A DNA stretch of 64,000 bases from an uncultured beta proteobacterium (GCA_903826775.1 CAIKFU010000108.1:96710-160709), one strand, 5' to 3'; positions 27,758-37,570 are shown, numbered from the stretch's first letter. Program-made: numbers and translations. The notes: a model not told the origin generated them from the sequence alone.

Positions 27758-28732
27758 TTAATCGTCCGCTTTTAAGTTTGCTTCTTTGACAATGCGTCCA
27801 TATCGATTTATTTCGTTCATATAGAACTTGGAAAACTCAGCCGAAGTACCGCCAATCACTTTAAAGCCTTGGCTTTCTAGGCGGGAACGGTATTCTGGTT
27901 GAGAAAGAATGGCTCCAGTAACTTCATTGATTTTTTTCACAATAGCGGCCGGGGTTTTTGCCGGCAAGAAGATGCCAAACCAGGTTTCCACCTCAACACC
28001 GGGAACGCCAACTTCGGCAAGGGTTGGAATATCGGGCGCCATAGGCGATCGGGTGGCGGAAGCTAATCCTAATGCACGGATTTTTCCACCGTTTAGGTGT
28101 TGAATGGCGAGTGGGAGAGTCGGAAACATCGCGTCAACTTGTCCCGCTACGGTATCGCTTAAGGCTTGAGCAGTGGATTTATAGGGTATGTGGGTGATAT
28201 TGGTCTTCGTTGCGATTTTAAAGGTCTCGCCGCCAAAATGCCCGATGCCGCCATTACCCCAAGAGGCGTAGTTCAATTGCCCCGGTTGTTTTTTTGCAAG
28301 AGCAATGAATTCTTGCGCCGTTTGGGCGTTGACCTGAGAATTGACGATTAGGACCAGGGGGACGGATGCGATTTGTATGGCGGGGATAAATGCTGTTCGG
28401 GCATCGTATGAAGGCTTGCTATTCATCCAGGGGTTTGTTGCAATCGATGTCGACTCGATCATGATGGTGTAACCATCCGGTTTGGCCCTGGAAAATAGTT
28501 CTTCTCCAATGGATCCATTGGCTCCAACCCGATTATCAATCACAATGCTTTGTCCCAATTGTGTGCCTAGGGCGGGGGCAAGCATGCGGGCAAGCAGATC
28601 CGCTGTTCCTCCTGCGGACATTGGAACAATAATGGTGATTGGTCGATCGGGATAGGTTGAAGTTGATTGAGCCTGTGCTGAGTGGCATAAGACAACAGCA
28701 ACGGCGGTAATAAGTGTCTTATAGAGGTGCAC
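27758..28732 (-). CDS. Bug/TctC-type periplasmic solute receptor, first gene of the leftward operon
   Basis: This is a 324-residue Bug receptor. The start is GTG at 28732, with GGGGGAG 7 bases upstream. The signal peptide (HLYKTLITAVAVVLCHSAQA) is followed by YPDRPITIIVPMSAGGTAD. It is divergent from a LysR gene and precedes the DctP-like gene by one base. It would bind the acid that the downstream enzymes degrade. Confidence 0.88.
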   Translation of the reverse strand: MHLYKTLITAVAVVLCHSAQAQSTSTYPDRPITIIVPMSAGGTADLLARMLAPALGTQLGQSIVIDNRVGANGSIGEELFSRAKPDGYTIMIESTSIATNPWMNSKPSYDARTAFIPAIQIASVPLVLIVNSQVNAQTAQEFIALAKKQPGQLNYASWGNGGIGHFGGETFKIATKTNITHIPYKSTAQALSDTVAGQVDAMFPTLPLAIQHLNGGKIRALGLASATRSPMAPDIPTLAEVGVPGVEVETWFGIFLPAKTPAAIVKKINEVTGAILSQPEYRSRLESQGFKVIGGTSAEFSKFYMNEINRYGRIVKEANLKADD

Positions 28733-28834
28733 TTTTTTGTCTCCCCCACCATTGATTGGTGATTTCTTTTTGTGTAGAGATAGATCCTATTACCGTTGTG
28801 CGAAAGTGACCAATACTTTTTAAATCGTCGACCT

Positions 28835-28849
28835 ATCACAATTTGTTAT
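28835..28849. promoter_or_regulatory. Candidate LysR-type binding site
   Basis: ATCACAATTTGTTAT is a near-perfect palindrome with the T-N11-A pattern of LysR-type boxes. It overlaps an upstream in-frame ATG of the LysR gene, which supports the later start at 28872. It lies between the regulator and the divergent Bug receptor operon. Confidence 0.45.
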
Positions 28850-28871
28850 GGCAGATTTCTATCGGAGTAAG

Positions 28872-29768
28872 ATGCCAAATATGGAGCTAAGAAGCATTAA
28901 ATATTTCATTGGGGTTGCCGAGTTAGGGAGCATTTCCAGGGCGGCCGAAGAGTTGGGCGTTGTTCAGCCCGCCTTGACCCGTCATATTAAGCAACTCGAG
29001 GAGGAGCTTGGCGTAACGTTGTTAAACCGCTTACCAAGGGGGGTTCAGTTAACTGCCGCTGGTAGGGAGTTTTTAGAATATTGCCAACGCATTACCGATG
29101 AAGTGTCTCGTGCTAAGCACGAGATGACGACTTTGGGAAGTAAGCCCAAGGGAAGTCTGGTATTTGGCGCTTCACCGACACTTGGACAGGTCCTGATGCC
29201 GGCAATTATTGAACAGTGCCTATTGGAATTTCCCGGAATATTTCTGAGGGTGATTGAGGCCCGCAGTATTCGATTGCATGAATTACTGCTAACGGGCGCC
29301 ATCGATATGGCGATCTTAACCAATCCAGTAGGCTCTCATCGATTGAATTTGCAACCGCTGGTATCCGAACCTTTATGCGTTGTTGGCAAGAGCGGTTGGT
29401 GTCCCAAGGAAAATCGGATTGAACCAAGCAGGCTGGCTGATATTGCACTCGTATTAACGCCCGGTATGCGCGCATTGGCTGGCGGTGAGTCGCAAGGGAA
29501 AAAAGTCCGTTTAAACGTCATTGCAGAGATTGAATCGATAGAGACCATCCGGTGTATTGTGAAGATGGGAAAGGCGCTGACAATCGTTCCGGCATCGGCG
29601 TTCCAAGAGGACATTGCGAACGAATCTTTGCAAGCCAATCGAATCAATATGGCAGATCGCCAAAGGGATCTTGTGCTGGCTTCCCGTACAGACAATGCGG
29701 ATTTGCCGGCAGTTAGGGAGCTTTCGCGAATTGTTCGCGGTACTGTCAAACTAAAAATGCCGCAATAA
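28872..29768 (+). CDS. LysR-family transcriptional regulator
   Basis: This is a regulator of about 298 residues. The winged helix-turn-helix covers roughly residues 4-62 (MELRSIKYFIGVAELGSISR, then RAAEELGVVQPALTRHIKQL), followed by a periplasmic-binding-like effector domain. I chose the ATG at 28872 because GGAG sits 4 bases upstream; the frame is open to an ATG at 28848. It is divergent from the five-gene acid catabolism operon, which it probably controls in response to a pathway intermediate. Confidence 0.88.
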   Translation: MPNMELRSIKYFIGVAELGSISRAAEELGVVQPALTRHIKQLEEELGVTLLNRLPRGVQLTAAGREFLEYCQRITDEVSRAKHEMTTLGSKPKGSLVFGASPTLGQVLMPAIIEQCLLEFPGIFLRVIEARSIRLHELLLTGAIDMAILTNPVGSHRLNLQPLVSEPLCVVGKSGWCPKENRIEPSRLADIALVLTPGMRALAGGESQGKKVRLNVIAEIESIETIRCIVKMGKALTIVPASAFQEDIANESLQANRINMADRQRDLVLASRTDNADLPAVRELSRIVRGTVKLKMPQ

Positions 29769-29769
29769 T

Positions 29770-30762
29770 TTATTCGTCTTTAATGTTGGCTGCTTTGATG
29801 ACGCGCGTCCAGCGCGCAATATCGGTTTTGAGGAAGTTTTGAAATTCTGTCGACGTGCCCCCAACGGCTTCTGCGCCGAGGTTTTTCATACTGGCAACCA
29901 CATCTGGACTAGCAAGTGCCTTCGTGATCGCGGTGTTGAGGCGTCTTACGATGAGGTCTGGGGTGCCTGCAGGAGCGAAATAACCAACCCATGGCGCAGT
30001 TTCTTCGAAGCCCTTAAAACCCACTTCATTCATCGTTGGAACGCCAGGAAAATCGGGGTTGCGAACCTTTGTTCCTGTAGCCAATACGCGAATGCGATTA
30101 TTTTTTGCTAACTCTGGAACGCCAACGATTGGGTAAAACATAAAATCGACACGCCCAGCCATCACGTCAAACAATGCAGGACCGTTACCCTTATAAGGAA
30201 TGCTAGTCATTTGTAAATGGGCTTCTTCCGCAAATAATTCGGCCGTAAGGTGACCAGAGCTGCCGTTGCCGGAAATGGCGTAATTCACCGCGCTCGGACG
30301 GCTTCGTGCATCTTGAATGACGTCAGTCACCGATTTATAAGGGGAGTCTGGACTTGTAACCATGACCATCGGCAAATTGGCTACTTGCTCAATTGCGACG
30401 AAATCTTGCAATGGCCTGTAAATATTTTTTTTGAGGATTGGGTTTACGTTGAAATGAAGCGATGCACAAAACAGGGTGTATCCATCCGGAGGGGCATGCA
30501 AGGCGGCATTAGTGGCAATCATGGAATTTGCCCCTGCAATATTTTCAACAATGACTGGCTGCCCTAGGTTGGCAGTCATTTCCTTAGCGAGCACTCTTGC
30601 AATGACATCGGTTGGCCCGCCTGCGGTAAATCCAATAATTACCTTGATGGGCCTATTGGGATAACTGCTCGCGGAATTGTTTTGCGCAAGTGTAGGATTA
30701 CCCATTGCGAAAGCAAAGATAATAACAAAACAGGTCAATAAATATCGCTTATTCCGGTTCAT
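29770..30762 (-). CDS. Bug/TctC-type periplasmic solute receptor
   Basis: This is a 330-residue Bug receptor with a signal peptide (NRNKRYLLTCFVIIFAFAMG ending TLAQ) and YPNRPIKVIIGFTAGG. GGGAGA lies before the ATG. It is a single-gene unit, convergent with the LysR gene (one-base gap) and divergent from the asmA-like gene. The ligand is unknown. Confidence 0.87.
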   Translation of the reverse strand: MNRNKRYLLTCFVIIFAFAMGNPTLAQNNSASSYPNRPIKVIIGFTAGGPTDVIARVLAKEMTANLGQPVIVENIAGANSMIATNAALHAPPDGYTLFCASLHFNVNPILKKNIYRPLQDFVAIEQVANLPMVMVTSPDSPYKSVTDVIQDARSRPSAVNYAISGNGSSGHLTAELFAEEAHLQMTSIPYKGNGPALFDVMAGRVDFMFYPIVGVPELAKNNRIRVLATGTKVRNPDFPGVPTMNEVGFKGFEETAPWVGYFAPAGTPDLIVRRLNTAITKALASPDVVASMKNLGAEAVGGTSTEFQNFLKTDIARWTRVIKAANIKDE

Positions 30763-30922
30763 TCGTCATCTCCCATAATTATTCGTGCGCGACTATTTTG
30801 GAGTGTCGTGTTGGCGTACTAATTATTTTTTGGTTTATTGGGGTTAGTTGTTGCTTTGATTGATATCTTAACTGTTTAGGCTGAAATACTCTGATTTGAC
30901 ACATCGTGAGCTATATTTAGAT

Positions 30923-32794
30923 ATGGGTAAGAAAATTAAAGCGATTTCGATTGGCTTGGTTCTGTTATTTGGCATTACCGCGCTTAGTGTTTGGTATCTA
31001 GCATCCTCAATCAATCCTGCACAACTGACAAGGCTGTTAGCTTCAACTGTAAAGGATGCAACCGGACGCGACCTGAGGGTTTCCGGTCCAGTGAATTTAT
31101 CTATTTTTCCTTCTTTGGGGATTACCGCTGGGGATGTATCGCTGAGTAATGCGCAATGGGCTATCGATACCGATATGATCAAGCTCAAAGAGATTAATTT
31201 GAATGTAAAGCTCCTGCCTTTACTGAGTAAGCGTGTTGAAATCAATCACATCGATCTTCATGGATTGGAAGTAAACCTTCAAACCAATCGGGCGGGAGAA
31301 GGAAATTGGGTATTGAATGCATTAGTTGCGCCTGATGTGAATGCGAAATCTAATACCTCGAGTATTGCAGATCAGGATTTTGGAACAGGGAATCTAATTT
31401 CTGCCGAGAGCATCAATGTAACGGATGGTCGCATTACCTATTTAGATAATGCTGATGGGCAAGGCAAAATGGTTGCCAAGAAAACATATGAGATCCAAAA
31501 GCTCTCTTTGCTGCCTGGAGGGGAAACGACAGCCATTCATTTAGCGCTTAAGAAAGGGGATATTGATATTACCCTGCAGGGAAAAATTACCGCACTGCAT
31601 AAAATTATTGCAGACTGGGGTAGGATGCCATTGGATGTTGGCATTGATTGGGATATTGGCTTAAACGGAAAGTCCATTAATGTTGCTGGAAAGATCCATG
31701 CTGCCCCCAAGATTTCGCCTAGCTTCGATTTGTCTCTGGTCTCAAAGGAGTTTGATGTTTCACCTTTGGTAAGCCGGTCAACGCTAGGGGCGTCAAAAGA
31801 TAAAACGTCAAGCAAAATCTTAAATGCAAACTCGAGTGAGGGGAGTATTCCAACGACATCCCCGGCCAAAGATGCAGAAGACTTGAAGCGTGTTTTTAGT
31901 GATAACCCGTTGCCGTTTAATTTGCTTCCGGAGGCGAAAGGGAGGGCGATTTTCAACATCGACCGGTTGGGTCTTCCAAATCAGGTGTTGCTGAAAAATT
32001 TCAAAGCCGATATTGAAATGGACACCAAAAGAATCGCTATCAATAGCATCCGTTTTGGATTGGGGGGTGGTAGCGCTCAAGGATCCGCATCCTTGTTGAA
32101 TTTTAAAACGCCATCACCATCCCTATCGATCAAAGGGTTTGCCAAGGGTTTTACCCTTGAGCAGTTGCTTTCTACCACAGCGGCAAAATCAAAGATTGTC
32201 GGAGGGGATACCGAGCTTGCCTTTGATCTGAGGAGCACCGGAAGTACCCCGCACCAATTGGTTGGTCGTGCGAATGGTCAGATGCAAATCTCCATAGGTC
32301 AGGCTAAATTGGCGACCAGTTTTTTAAATCAAGGCGGCGATTTCTTAATAGCCTTGTTTGATGCCGTGAACCCGTTTCGCAAAAAAGCCAGTGAAACGAT
32401 TTTGGAATGCGTCGTTGCCTACCTTCCGGCTAAGGATGGCGTTGTGAATATCGCTGATTCTGTCGGGATTCAAACGGATAAACTCAATGTCAGCTTATCC
32501 GGTTCGATTAATCTTGGTACTGAGGTGGTGAACCTGAATATCTACCCGCAAGAAAAATCGGGCCTGACAACGGGTTTGGATTTGGCGAATTTGGTCAAGC
32601 TGCAGGGGACGCTGACAAAGCCAAGTGTGGGTATCAATAAGGCGGGCGTGATTGATAGCGCTGTTTCAATCGGCTTGGGATTCCTTACCGGTGGCACCTC
32701 GTTATTGGCTCAGAATGCAGTCTCAGTGGCGACCAAGACGCAACCTTGTAATCATGCGATGCACGCCTGGTCAAGCATCTATCCCGGTATTTAA
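30923..32794 (+). CDS. AsmA-family protein
   Basis: This is a 623-residue envelope protein with one N-terminal membrane anchor (AISIGLVLLFGITALSVWYL) and a long beta-rich periplasmic part. The AsmA features are LTRLLASTVKDATGRDLRVS near the start, an AsmA_2-like region from about residue 380, and a C-terminal PCNHAMHAWSS. AsmA-like proteins are thought to bridge lipid transport between the two membranes and affect outer-membrane assembly. The frame is open back to a TTG at 30896, but the ATG at 30923 gives a normal membrane anchor. Confidence 0.85.
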   Translation: MGKKIKAISIGLVLLFGITALSVWYLASSINPAQLTRLLASTVKDATGRDLRVSGPVNLSIFPSLGITAGDVSLSNAQWAIDTDMIKLKEINLNVKLLPLLSKRVEINHIDLHGLEVNLQTNRAGEGNWVLNALVAPDVNAKSNTSSIADQDFGTGNLISAESINVTDGRITYLDNADGQGKMVAKKTYEIQKLSLLPGGETTAIHLALKKGDIDITLQGKITALHKIIADWGRMPLDVGIDWDIGLNGKSINVAGKIHAAPKISPSFDLSLVSKEFDVSPLVSRSTLGASKDKTSSKILNANSSEGSIPTTSPAKDAEDLKRVFSDNPLPFNLLPEAKGRAIFNIDRLGLPNQVLLKNFKADIEMDTKRIAINSIRFGLGGGSAQGSASLLNFKTPSPSLSIKGFAKGFTLEQLLSTTAAKSKIVGGDTELAFDLRSTGSTPHQLVGRANGQMQISIGQAKLATSFLNQGGDFLIALFDAVNPFRKKASETILECVVAYLPAKDGVVNIADSVGIQTDKLNVSLSGSINLGTEVVNLNIYPQEKSGLTTGLDLANLVKLQGTLTKPSVGINKAGVIDSAVSIGLGFLTGGTSLLAQNAVSVATKTQPCNHAMHAWSSIYPGI

Positions 32795-32807
32795 TATTGC
32801 CCAGACC

Positions 32808-33158
32808 TTAGATCAATACGCCGCCTATAAAAAGGCTGAATAGGGAAATAAAGATGCTGGCGAAGAATGCCGTCCAGAAACTGGATATCGTAAATCCACT
32901 GACTATCGATGAAACTAGCATCAATACCAATGCGTTGATGACAAGCAGGAATAGTCCCATTGTTAAGACGGTGAGCGGTAGCGTAAACAGAATAAGCAAG
33001 GGCCTAACGATTGCGTTTGCAAAACCAAGCAGCAGAGCTGCAATTACGAGCGAGGAGGTGTCTGTAAAGCGCAGACCGGTAAATACGTAGCTGGCTACCC
33101 AAAGCGACAGGGAGGTAAGACCCCATTGGATTAGAAACGGCACTAAATTGCCCATCAT
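32808..33158 (-). CDS. Small four-helix membrane protein, phage-holin-4-like superfamily (YvlD type)
   Basis: This is a 116-residue protein with four hydrophobic segments and the pattern GFANAIVRPLLILFTLPLTV that marks the YvlD-type family of small membrane proteins. The family is named after mycobacteriophage holins, but chromosomal members are not phage remnants. The role is unknown. It is convergent with the asmA-like gene and divergent from umuD across the LexA box. Confidence 0.82.
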   Translation of the reverse strand: MMGNLVPFLIQWGLTSLSLWVASYVFTGLRFTDTSSLVIAALLLGFANAIVRPLLILFTLPLTVLTMGLFLLVINALVLMLVSSIVSGFTISSFWTAFFASIFISLFSLFIGGVLI

Positions 33159-33217
33159 GGACCCCTTATTTATTTGTTCAGTCTTCCTAGTATCAACCGA
33201 ATTTTGATTTTCTTTTA

Positions 33218-33237
33218 TACTGTATATTTATACAGTA
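33218..33237. promoter_or_regulatory. LexA (SOS) box abutting the umuD start
   Basis: CTGTATATTTATACAG (33220-33235) matches the CTGT-N8-ACAG LexA consensus, with TA/TA extensions on both sides. A -35-like TTGATT at 33204-33209 and a -10-like TTTATA at 33227-33232 are 17 bases apart, so LexA would sit on the promoter core. The umuD ATG begins only 5 bases after the box. Confidence 0.9.
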
Positions 33238-33241
33238 TATT

Positions 33242-33730
33242 ATGCCATCCAAACAACCCCTTTTCTGCGCCCAGATAAACCTCAGTCAATTGCCAGAGGG
33301 ATTGGTTCAGGATGCACCTGCTTTTGAAGTCAAATTACTGGCGCACAAATTATCTGCAGGTTTTCCTTCCCCGGCTGGGGATTATGCAGAGAATGGCCTT
33401 GATTTAAATGGCTATTTAATTAAAAACAAGCCAGCCACCTTCATGTTTACCGTGCAAGGGGATTCAATGATTGGGGCGTGCATTGAGAGTGGCGACAAGG
33501 TGGTCGTGGATCGCGCGCTAAAACCGAAGCACAACGATATCGTGGTTGCTGTAGTGGATAGCGAATACACGATCAAGCGCCTATATAAGCGTCCAGGTTA
33601 CATTGAATTACGTCCTGAAAACCCCGCCTATCAACCCATGACCTTTCTAGAGGATTCGGATTTGCAGGTATGGGGTGTGGTGGTTGGTGTGGTGAGGCGC
33701 TATTCCAGCAGGAATGGCAATGGCCAGTAG
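33242..33730 (+). CDS. umuD: UmuD-type translesion polymerase subunit, LexA-like autopeptidase
   Basis: UmuD is cleaved during SOS to UmuD', which activates UmuC as DNA polymerase V. The 162-residue protein has the cleavage site Ala39-Gly40 followed by FPSPAGDY, nucleophile Ser75 (GDSMIG) and general base Lys112 (YTIKRL), spaced 35 and 37 residues apart as in E. coli. The N-terminal arm is longer, 39 residues before the cut against 24. No ribosome site is visible, because the LexA box directly precedes the ATG; the mRNA may be leaderless. Confidence 0.92.
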   Translation: MPSKQPLFCAQINLSQLPEGLVQDAPAFEVKLLAHKLSAGFPSPAGDYAENGLDLNGYLIKNKPATFMFTVQGDSMIGACIESGDKVVVDRALKPKHNDIVVAVVDSEYTIKRLYKRPGYIELRPENPAYQPMTFLEDSDLQVWGVVVGVVRRYSSRNGNGQ

Positions 33731-35036
33731 TTTTGCAGTGGGCGCTATTTTGCAGGACACTCCTCAGTTCGCCTTAGTGGACGTTAATAATTTCTATGTT
33801 TCTTGTGAGCGGGTTTTTTGTCCGCGTTTGCAGAATGTACCCATGGTTGTACTGTCAAATAATGATGGGTGCGCGGTAGCTAGAAGCGCGGAGGTGAAAG
33901 AACTCGGCTTGAAGATGGGTACCCCCTGGTTTCAGATGAAGGCTTTAGCCGATCAATATGGCATCCAAGCTTATTCATCGAATTACATCTTGTATGGCGA
34001 TATGAGTAATCGGGTCGTGTCAATTTTGCGAGATTTTTCCCCTGATATGGAGGTTTACAGCATTGATGAAAGCTTCTTACGTATTGAAAAGGTTTCCCAC
34101 TTGCATGGAGGGTCTGCCGAGATGGGGAGAGGTATGCGAGAAACAATCAGGCAGTGGACTGGTTTGCCAACGTGCGTAGGGGTCGGCTCCTCCAAGACGC
34201 TAGCGAAGTTGGCCAACCACCTTGCCAAAAAAAACCCCGAATTTTCTGGGGTATGCGATCTGGGTTCTTTGACCGATTCAGAGGTTTCTGCTTGGATGGC
34301 CCGCGTTCAGGTCGGAGAAGTCTGGGGGGTTGGTCCTCGAATCAGTCAAAGACTTCAGGATATGGGCATTCAAACGGTGCTGCATTTGAAGAGTGCTTCG
34401 CCCAAAGACATGCGCGCGCAGTTTGGCGTGGTAATGGAGCGCACTTGCAACGAATTGCGAGGAGTTTCGTGTCTGGAGGTGGGTGATATCTCGTCCCCAA
34501 AGAAGCAGATCATGGTCTCCAGGAGTTTCGGTAGGCCGGTTTCATCGATCAATGAATTGAGGCAGTCGGTGGCAGTTCACGTTTCCAGCGCGGCAGAAAA
34601 ATTGCGCCGGCAAGGGTCCGTGGCTGGTGCTGTGCAGGTATTTATTCAAACAAATCGGTTTGGCGGGGATCTGCAATACAGTTACGGCACTCTGGTTTCT
34701 TTAGCCGAATCCTGTGACGACACGCTTATCCTGATTCAATCGGCCCTCTCAGGATTGGGTAGGATTTATCGGGAAGGTTCTCGATACAAAAAGGCTGGCG
34801 TCATGTTGACTTTTTTATCGGATAAAAAAACGCAACAAAGAACGCTCTTTGATGATGGTGAATCGAGGAAAAAGTCCGCTCAATTAATGCAGGTCTTGGA
34901 TTCGATGAATGCAAAATTCGGGAGGGGTGTTTTGCGATCCGGTGCGGTAGGTACATTGCAAGGGTGGGCTATGCGATCTGGTAACCGCTCACCTCGCTAT
35001 ACGACCAATTGGGATGAGTTGCCTATCGTGCGTTGA
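33720..35036 (+). CDS. umuC: UmuC-type Y-family DNA polymerase
   Basis: This is the catalytic subunit of polymerase V, for error-prone bypass of lesions. The 438-residue protein has the Y-family motifs [17 protein letters not shown] at the N-terminus, SIDESFL (catalytic Asp-Glu), and [19 protein letters not shown] chose the ATG at 33720, with AGGA 6 bases upstream; an ATG at 33714 is two codons earlier. It overlaps umuD by 11 bases, so one SOS-induced transcript carries both. Confidence 0.94.
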   Translation: MASSFAVGAILQDTPQFALVDVNNFYVSCERVFCPRLQNVPMVVLSNNDGCAVARSAEVKELGLKMGTPWFQMKALADQYGIQAYSSNYILYGDMSNRVVSILRDFSPDMEVYSIDESFLRIEKVSHLHGGSAEMGRGMRETIRQWTGLPTCVGVGSSKTLAKLANHLAKKNPEFSGVCDLGSLTDSEVSAWMARVQVGEVWGVGPRISQRLQDMGIQTVLHLKSASPKDMRAQFGVVMERTCNELRGVSCLEVGDISSPKKQIMVSRSFGRPVSSINELRQSVAVHVSSAAEKLRRQGSVAGAVQVFIQTNRFGGDLQYSYGTLVSLAESCDDTLILIQSALSGLGRIYREGSRYKKAGVMLTFLSDKKTQQRTLFDDGESRKKSAQLMQVLDSMNAKFGRGVLRSGAVGTLQGWAMRSGNRSPRYTTNWDELPIVR

Positions 35037-35050
35037 TGGTGCACATGGTA

Positions 35051-35260
35051 TTAATAATGCGGCGGAATTTCATCGCGCAGATTTTTCCCCTCTACGCTGC
35101 TGTCACCGTTATTGGAAATCTCTTTTAGGGATTTTATCTCTCGGTAAAGAAATTCAATTTGCTGCTGCTGTTTGTAAACCATTTGGTTCAGCTTTTCAAT
35201 CAGGTCTTCGGTGAAGCTCAATTTGATTTCCAGATTGGTAATGCGTTCATCTGCTGACAT
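35051..35260 (-). CDS. slyX: SlyX-family coiled-coil protein
   Basis: This is a 69-residue protein starting MSADERITNLEIKLSFTEDL, a coiled coil with heptad pattern through residue 50, and ending RDEIPPHY, close to the usual SlyX C-terminal PHY motif. The ATG at 35260 has GGA upstream; earlier starts (35332) overlap the neighbour and give an unlike N-terminus. SlyX function is unknown. It ends convergent with umuC. Confidence 0.85.
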   Translation of the reverse strand: MSADERITNLEIKLSFTEDLIEKLNQMVYKQQQQIEFLYREIKSLKEISNNGDSSVEGKNLRDEIPPHY

Positions 35261-35274
35261 TCTTTGTTCCGATC

Positions 35275-35496
35275 TTAGTTGGTGAGGATCTCGAATCGAC
35301 CGTCTTCCATTTCGTTTTTTGGTCTGATCCAAAAATCGTGCGTTTGCATGGATTCGTAAACATAGGCCGGTTCAAGAGTAGCCTCAATATTTGCCAGAAG
35401 AACGACCTTATAGAAGCCGCCGGTCTTTAGGTGTTTCAATTTGCTTCCTGGTTTGAAGAGTCCTTCATCGGCTTGCGCCATGCGAGGGTTGATCAT
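35275..35496 (-). CDS. DUF1653-like small protein
   Basis: This is a 73-residue protein with a pattern typical of DUF1653: [31 protein letters not shown], then [17 protein letters not shown]. These proteins are small SH3-like barrels of unknown role. The ATG at 35496 is preceded by a weak GTGA; an in-frame TTG and a later ATG are alternatives. It stops 14 bases before slyX, so the two genes form an operon, divergent from the yhbW-like gene. Confidence 0.72.
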   Translation of the reverse strand: MINPRMAQADEGLFKPGSKLKHLKTGGFYKVVLLANIEATLEPAYVYESMQTHDFWIRPKNEMEDGRFEILTN

Positions 35497-35541
35497 AAAC
35501 AATCACTTTCTTTTTCTAATTTTGATTATTATCAGGGAACT

Positions 35542-36540
35542 GTGAAATCCATTCCATACTCTATATTAGATTTATCGCCCATTCCCCAGGGAGCTTCGGC
35601 AGTTGATGCCTTAAATAATTCACGAGACCTTGCCCAGCATGCGGAAAGGTGGGGTTATACCCGCTATTGGTTAGCAGAGCACCACAACATGACGGGTAAT
35701 GCTAGCTCCGCAACGGCGGTAGTGATAGGTCACGTAGCCGCAGGCACTTCTTCTATTCGGGTGGGTGCCGGGGGAATCATGCTGCCCAACCACGCGCCTT
35801 TGGTTATTGCAGAGCAGTTTGGTACCTTGGCCTCCTTATTTCCTGGGAGAATCGATTTGGGATTGGGGCGTGCCCCGGGCACGGATCAGGCGACGGCGAG
35901 GGCATTAAGGCGCGATTTAATGGGCAGTGAAGACGGTTTTGCTCAAGACGTGCGAGAACTGCAGCATTATTTTGATCCTGTAGAGTCGGATCAACTTGTT
36001 AAGGCCATCCCAGGCGCCGGATTGGATGTGCCAATTTGGATTTTGGGTTCAAGCCTTTATGGCGCACAATTGGCGGCGCATTTTGGATTGCCTTATGCAT
36101 TTGCTTCACACTTTGCGCCGGATTACTTATTGGATGCGATGCAAGTGTACAAAAATCTTTTTAAGCCGTCTTCCCAAATTGCGACTCCGCATGCCATGTT
36201 TGGGGTGAATGTGATTGCCGCCGATACGGATGAAGAAGCCCAGTATTTATATACAACTTTGCAACAAAACTTCGTCAGAATGCGCCGAAACACTCGCGGG
36301 CAACTACCGCCTCCTATTGAAAACATGGACGAATTTTGGGCGCCTCATGAAAAAGCTTCGGTAGAGCATTCATTAGCGTGTTCGGTAGTGGGTTCACCGG
36401 AAACGGTCAGGAAGGGTTTGCAGCAATGGCTGGAGAAAACCGGTGCGAACGAGATCATGTTTGCTGGCCAAATTTTTGAGCATAAGGCCAGACTCAGGTC
36501 GTTTGAAATTGCCGCCGAGGTTGCAAGATCCTTACGATAA
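35542..36540 (+). CDS. yhbW: Luciferase-like flavin monooxygenase, YhbW type
   Basis: This is a 332-residue LLM-class flavin-dependent oxidoreductase close to E. coli YhbW. It has [11 protein letters not shown] at the N-terminus, [37 protein letters not shown] [20 protein letters not shown], and [18 protein letters not shown] chose the GTG at 35542 because GGGAAC lies upstream and the homologous N-terminus begins there; the frame is open further left across the divergent gene. The native substrate is unknown. Confidence 0.88.
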   Translation: MKSIPYSILDLSPIPQGASAVDALNNSRDLAQHAERWGYTRYWLAEHHNMTGNASSATAVVIGHVAAGTSSIRVGAGGIMLPNHAPLVIAEQFGTLASLFPGRIDLGLGRAPGTDQATARALRRDLMGSEDGFAQDVRELQHYFDPVESDQLVKAIPGAGLDVPIWILGSSLYGAQLAAHFGLPYAFASHFAPDYLLDAMQVYKNLFKPSSQIATPHAMFGVNVIAADTDEEAQYLYTTLQQNFVRMRRNTRGQLPPPIENMDEFWAPHEKASVEHSLACSVVGSPETVRKGLQQWLEKTGANEIMFAGQIFEHKARLRSFEIAAEVARSLR

Positions 36541-36585
36541 ATCGCCGTGGAATTTAATTTCCAAGTGCTATCGTTAAGAGTATTT

Positions 36586-37005
36586 TTAGAACAACACGTA
36601 ACTTGATTGAATTTGAATCATTTCTTTTGCTGCCTGTTTTCGTAGTTTTAGAACTTCATTGTCCTTGCTGATCAAAACGGAAGGTCTAAAACTGTAAGCC
36701 AGATCAATGAAGATTTGGTCGTCCTCATCTTTGCATGTTAAGGGAGCGATCAATAGGTTTTTATCGTCGATCATGTGAACCAGATTTTTCCATTCAGACA
36801 AAATCGTGTTTTGTTCTTTGGCGCTTAATGAAAATACGGGTCGAGAAATGACGTCGGCCAACTCATTAACCGTTTTTTGACTGGCGATTACCTTTATGGT
36901 TTTGCTGGAAACGGCTGCATACAACCCTTGCATATGGGGGTCATGGAAAACAAAAAGATCCAACAGGATATTGGTATCAAGGACATAGGTAATATTGACC
37001 AGCAT
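36586..37005 (-). CDS. PIN-domain protein, putative toxin-type ribonuclease
   Basis: This is a 139-residue PIN-fold protein of the COG1569 kind. The acidic active site is seen as LDTN near residue 9, a Glu in TVNELAD, and the DEDD of CKDEDDQIFIDLA near residue 95. Such proteins cut RNA and often pair with an antitoxin, but no antitoxin-sized gene is next to it; the upstream gene is yaeQ, 19 bases away. It may be an orphan. Confidence 0.8.
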   Translation of the reverse strand: MLVNITYVLDTNILLDLFVFHDPHMQGLYAAVSSKTIKVIASQKTVNELADVISRPVFSLSAKEQNTILSEWKNLVHMIDDKNLLIAPLTCKDEDDQIFIDLAYSFRPSVLISKDNEVLKLRKQAAKEMIQIQSSYVLF

Positions 37006-37024
37006 GGTTATTGCGCTGATTGAT

Positions 37025-37570
37025 TTATTGAATGTCGCGCCAAATTTCAGGGTTAATGGTTACTTGTCCCTTATCTGTGGATACGTATATTTCGTGATCC
37101 TGGGTATTAACATGCAAAATCATGCTGCGTTCAACCAGTTGACTAAGTGCCTTTACTTGGCTATCCGGAACGGCAATAATTTGAAGATTGCGTGCCCGTT
37201 CAAGTTTGTTGCGAATGCCTTCCCACCAAATTTTACTGGTATGGCCCGCATAGCAATACACAATCACTTGTTTTGATCTGCCGCAGGCTTTTAAAATTCG
37301 CCGCTCGTCAGGCTGGCCAATTTCAATCCAAAGGTCGATGGCGCCGGTTAAATCCTTGATCCAGATATCCGGTTCATCGGTATCACTTAGGCCTTTGGTG
37401 AAAACCAGGTCCTCACGCGCTTGAATTGCAAATGCAATGATCCTTACCATCATCCTTTCATCCGTCTCGGATGGGTGTTTGGCGATAGTGAGCGAGTGAC
37501 TGCCGTAGTAATGTCGGTCAGAATCGGCGACGTGTATGTCGGCTTTGTAAATAGTTGCTCGAAGTGCCAT
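37025..37570 (-). CDS. yaeQ: YaeQ-family protein
   Basis: This is a 181-residue protein matching YaeQ from MALRATIYKADIHVADSDRHYY onward. It includes the charged EPDIWIKDLTGAIDLWIEIGQP that resembles PD-(D/E)XK nuclease folds, and KIWWEGIRNKLERARNL. The ATG at 37570 is the usual family start; the frame is open to 37666 but overlaps the divergent gene. YaeQ was linked to haemolysin expression as an RfaH suppressor; its biochemical role is unclear. The PIN gene follows. Confidence 0.88.
   Translation of the reverse strand: MALRATIYKADIHVADSDRHYYGSHSLTIAKHPSETDERMMVRIIAFAIQAREDLVFTKGLSDTDEPDIWIKDLTGAIDLWIEIGQPDERRILKACGRSKQVIVYCYAGHTSKIWWEGIRNKLERARNLQIIAVPDSQVKALSQLVERSMILHVNTQDHEIYVSTDKGQVTINPEIWRDIQ

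Noticed and set aside
32808..33158. Prophage remnant suggested by the phage-holin-like family name
   Set aside because: No lysis, capsid or integrase genes are near; this small membrane family is commonly chromosomal.
36548..36563. Short palindrome TGGAA/TTCCA after the yhbW-like gene
   Set aside because: The stem is only 5 base pairs with no T-run, too weak to call a terminator.
36586..37005. Complete toxin-antitoxin module
   Set aside because: Only the PIN protein is present; no small antitoxin gene is adjacent on either side.
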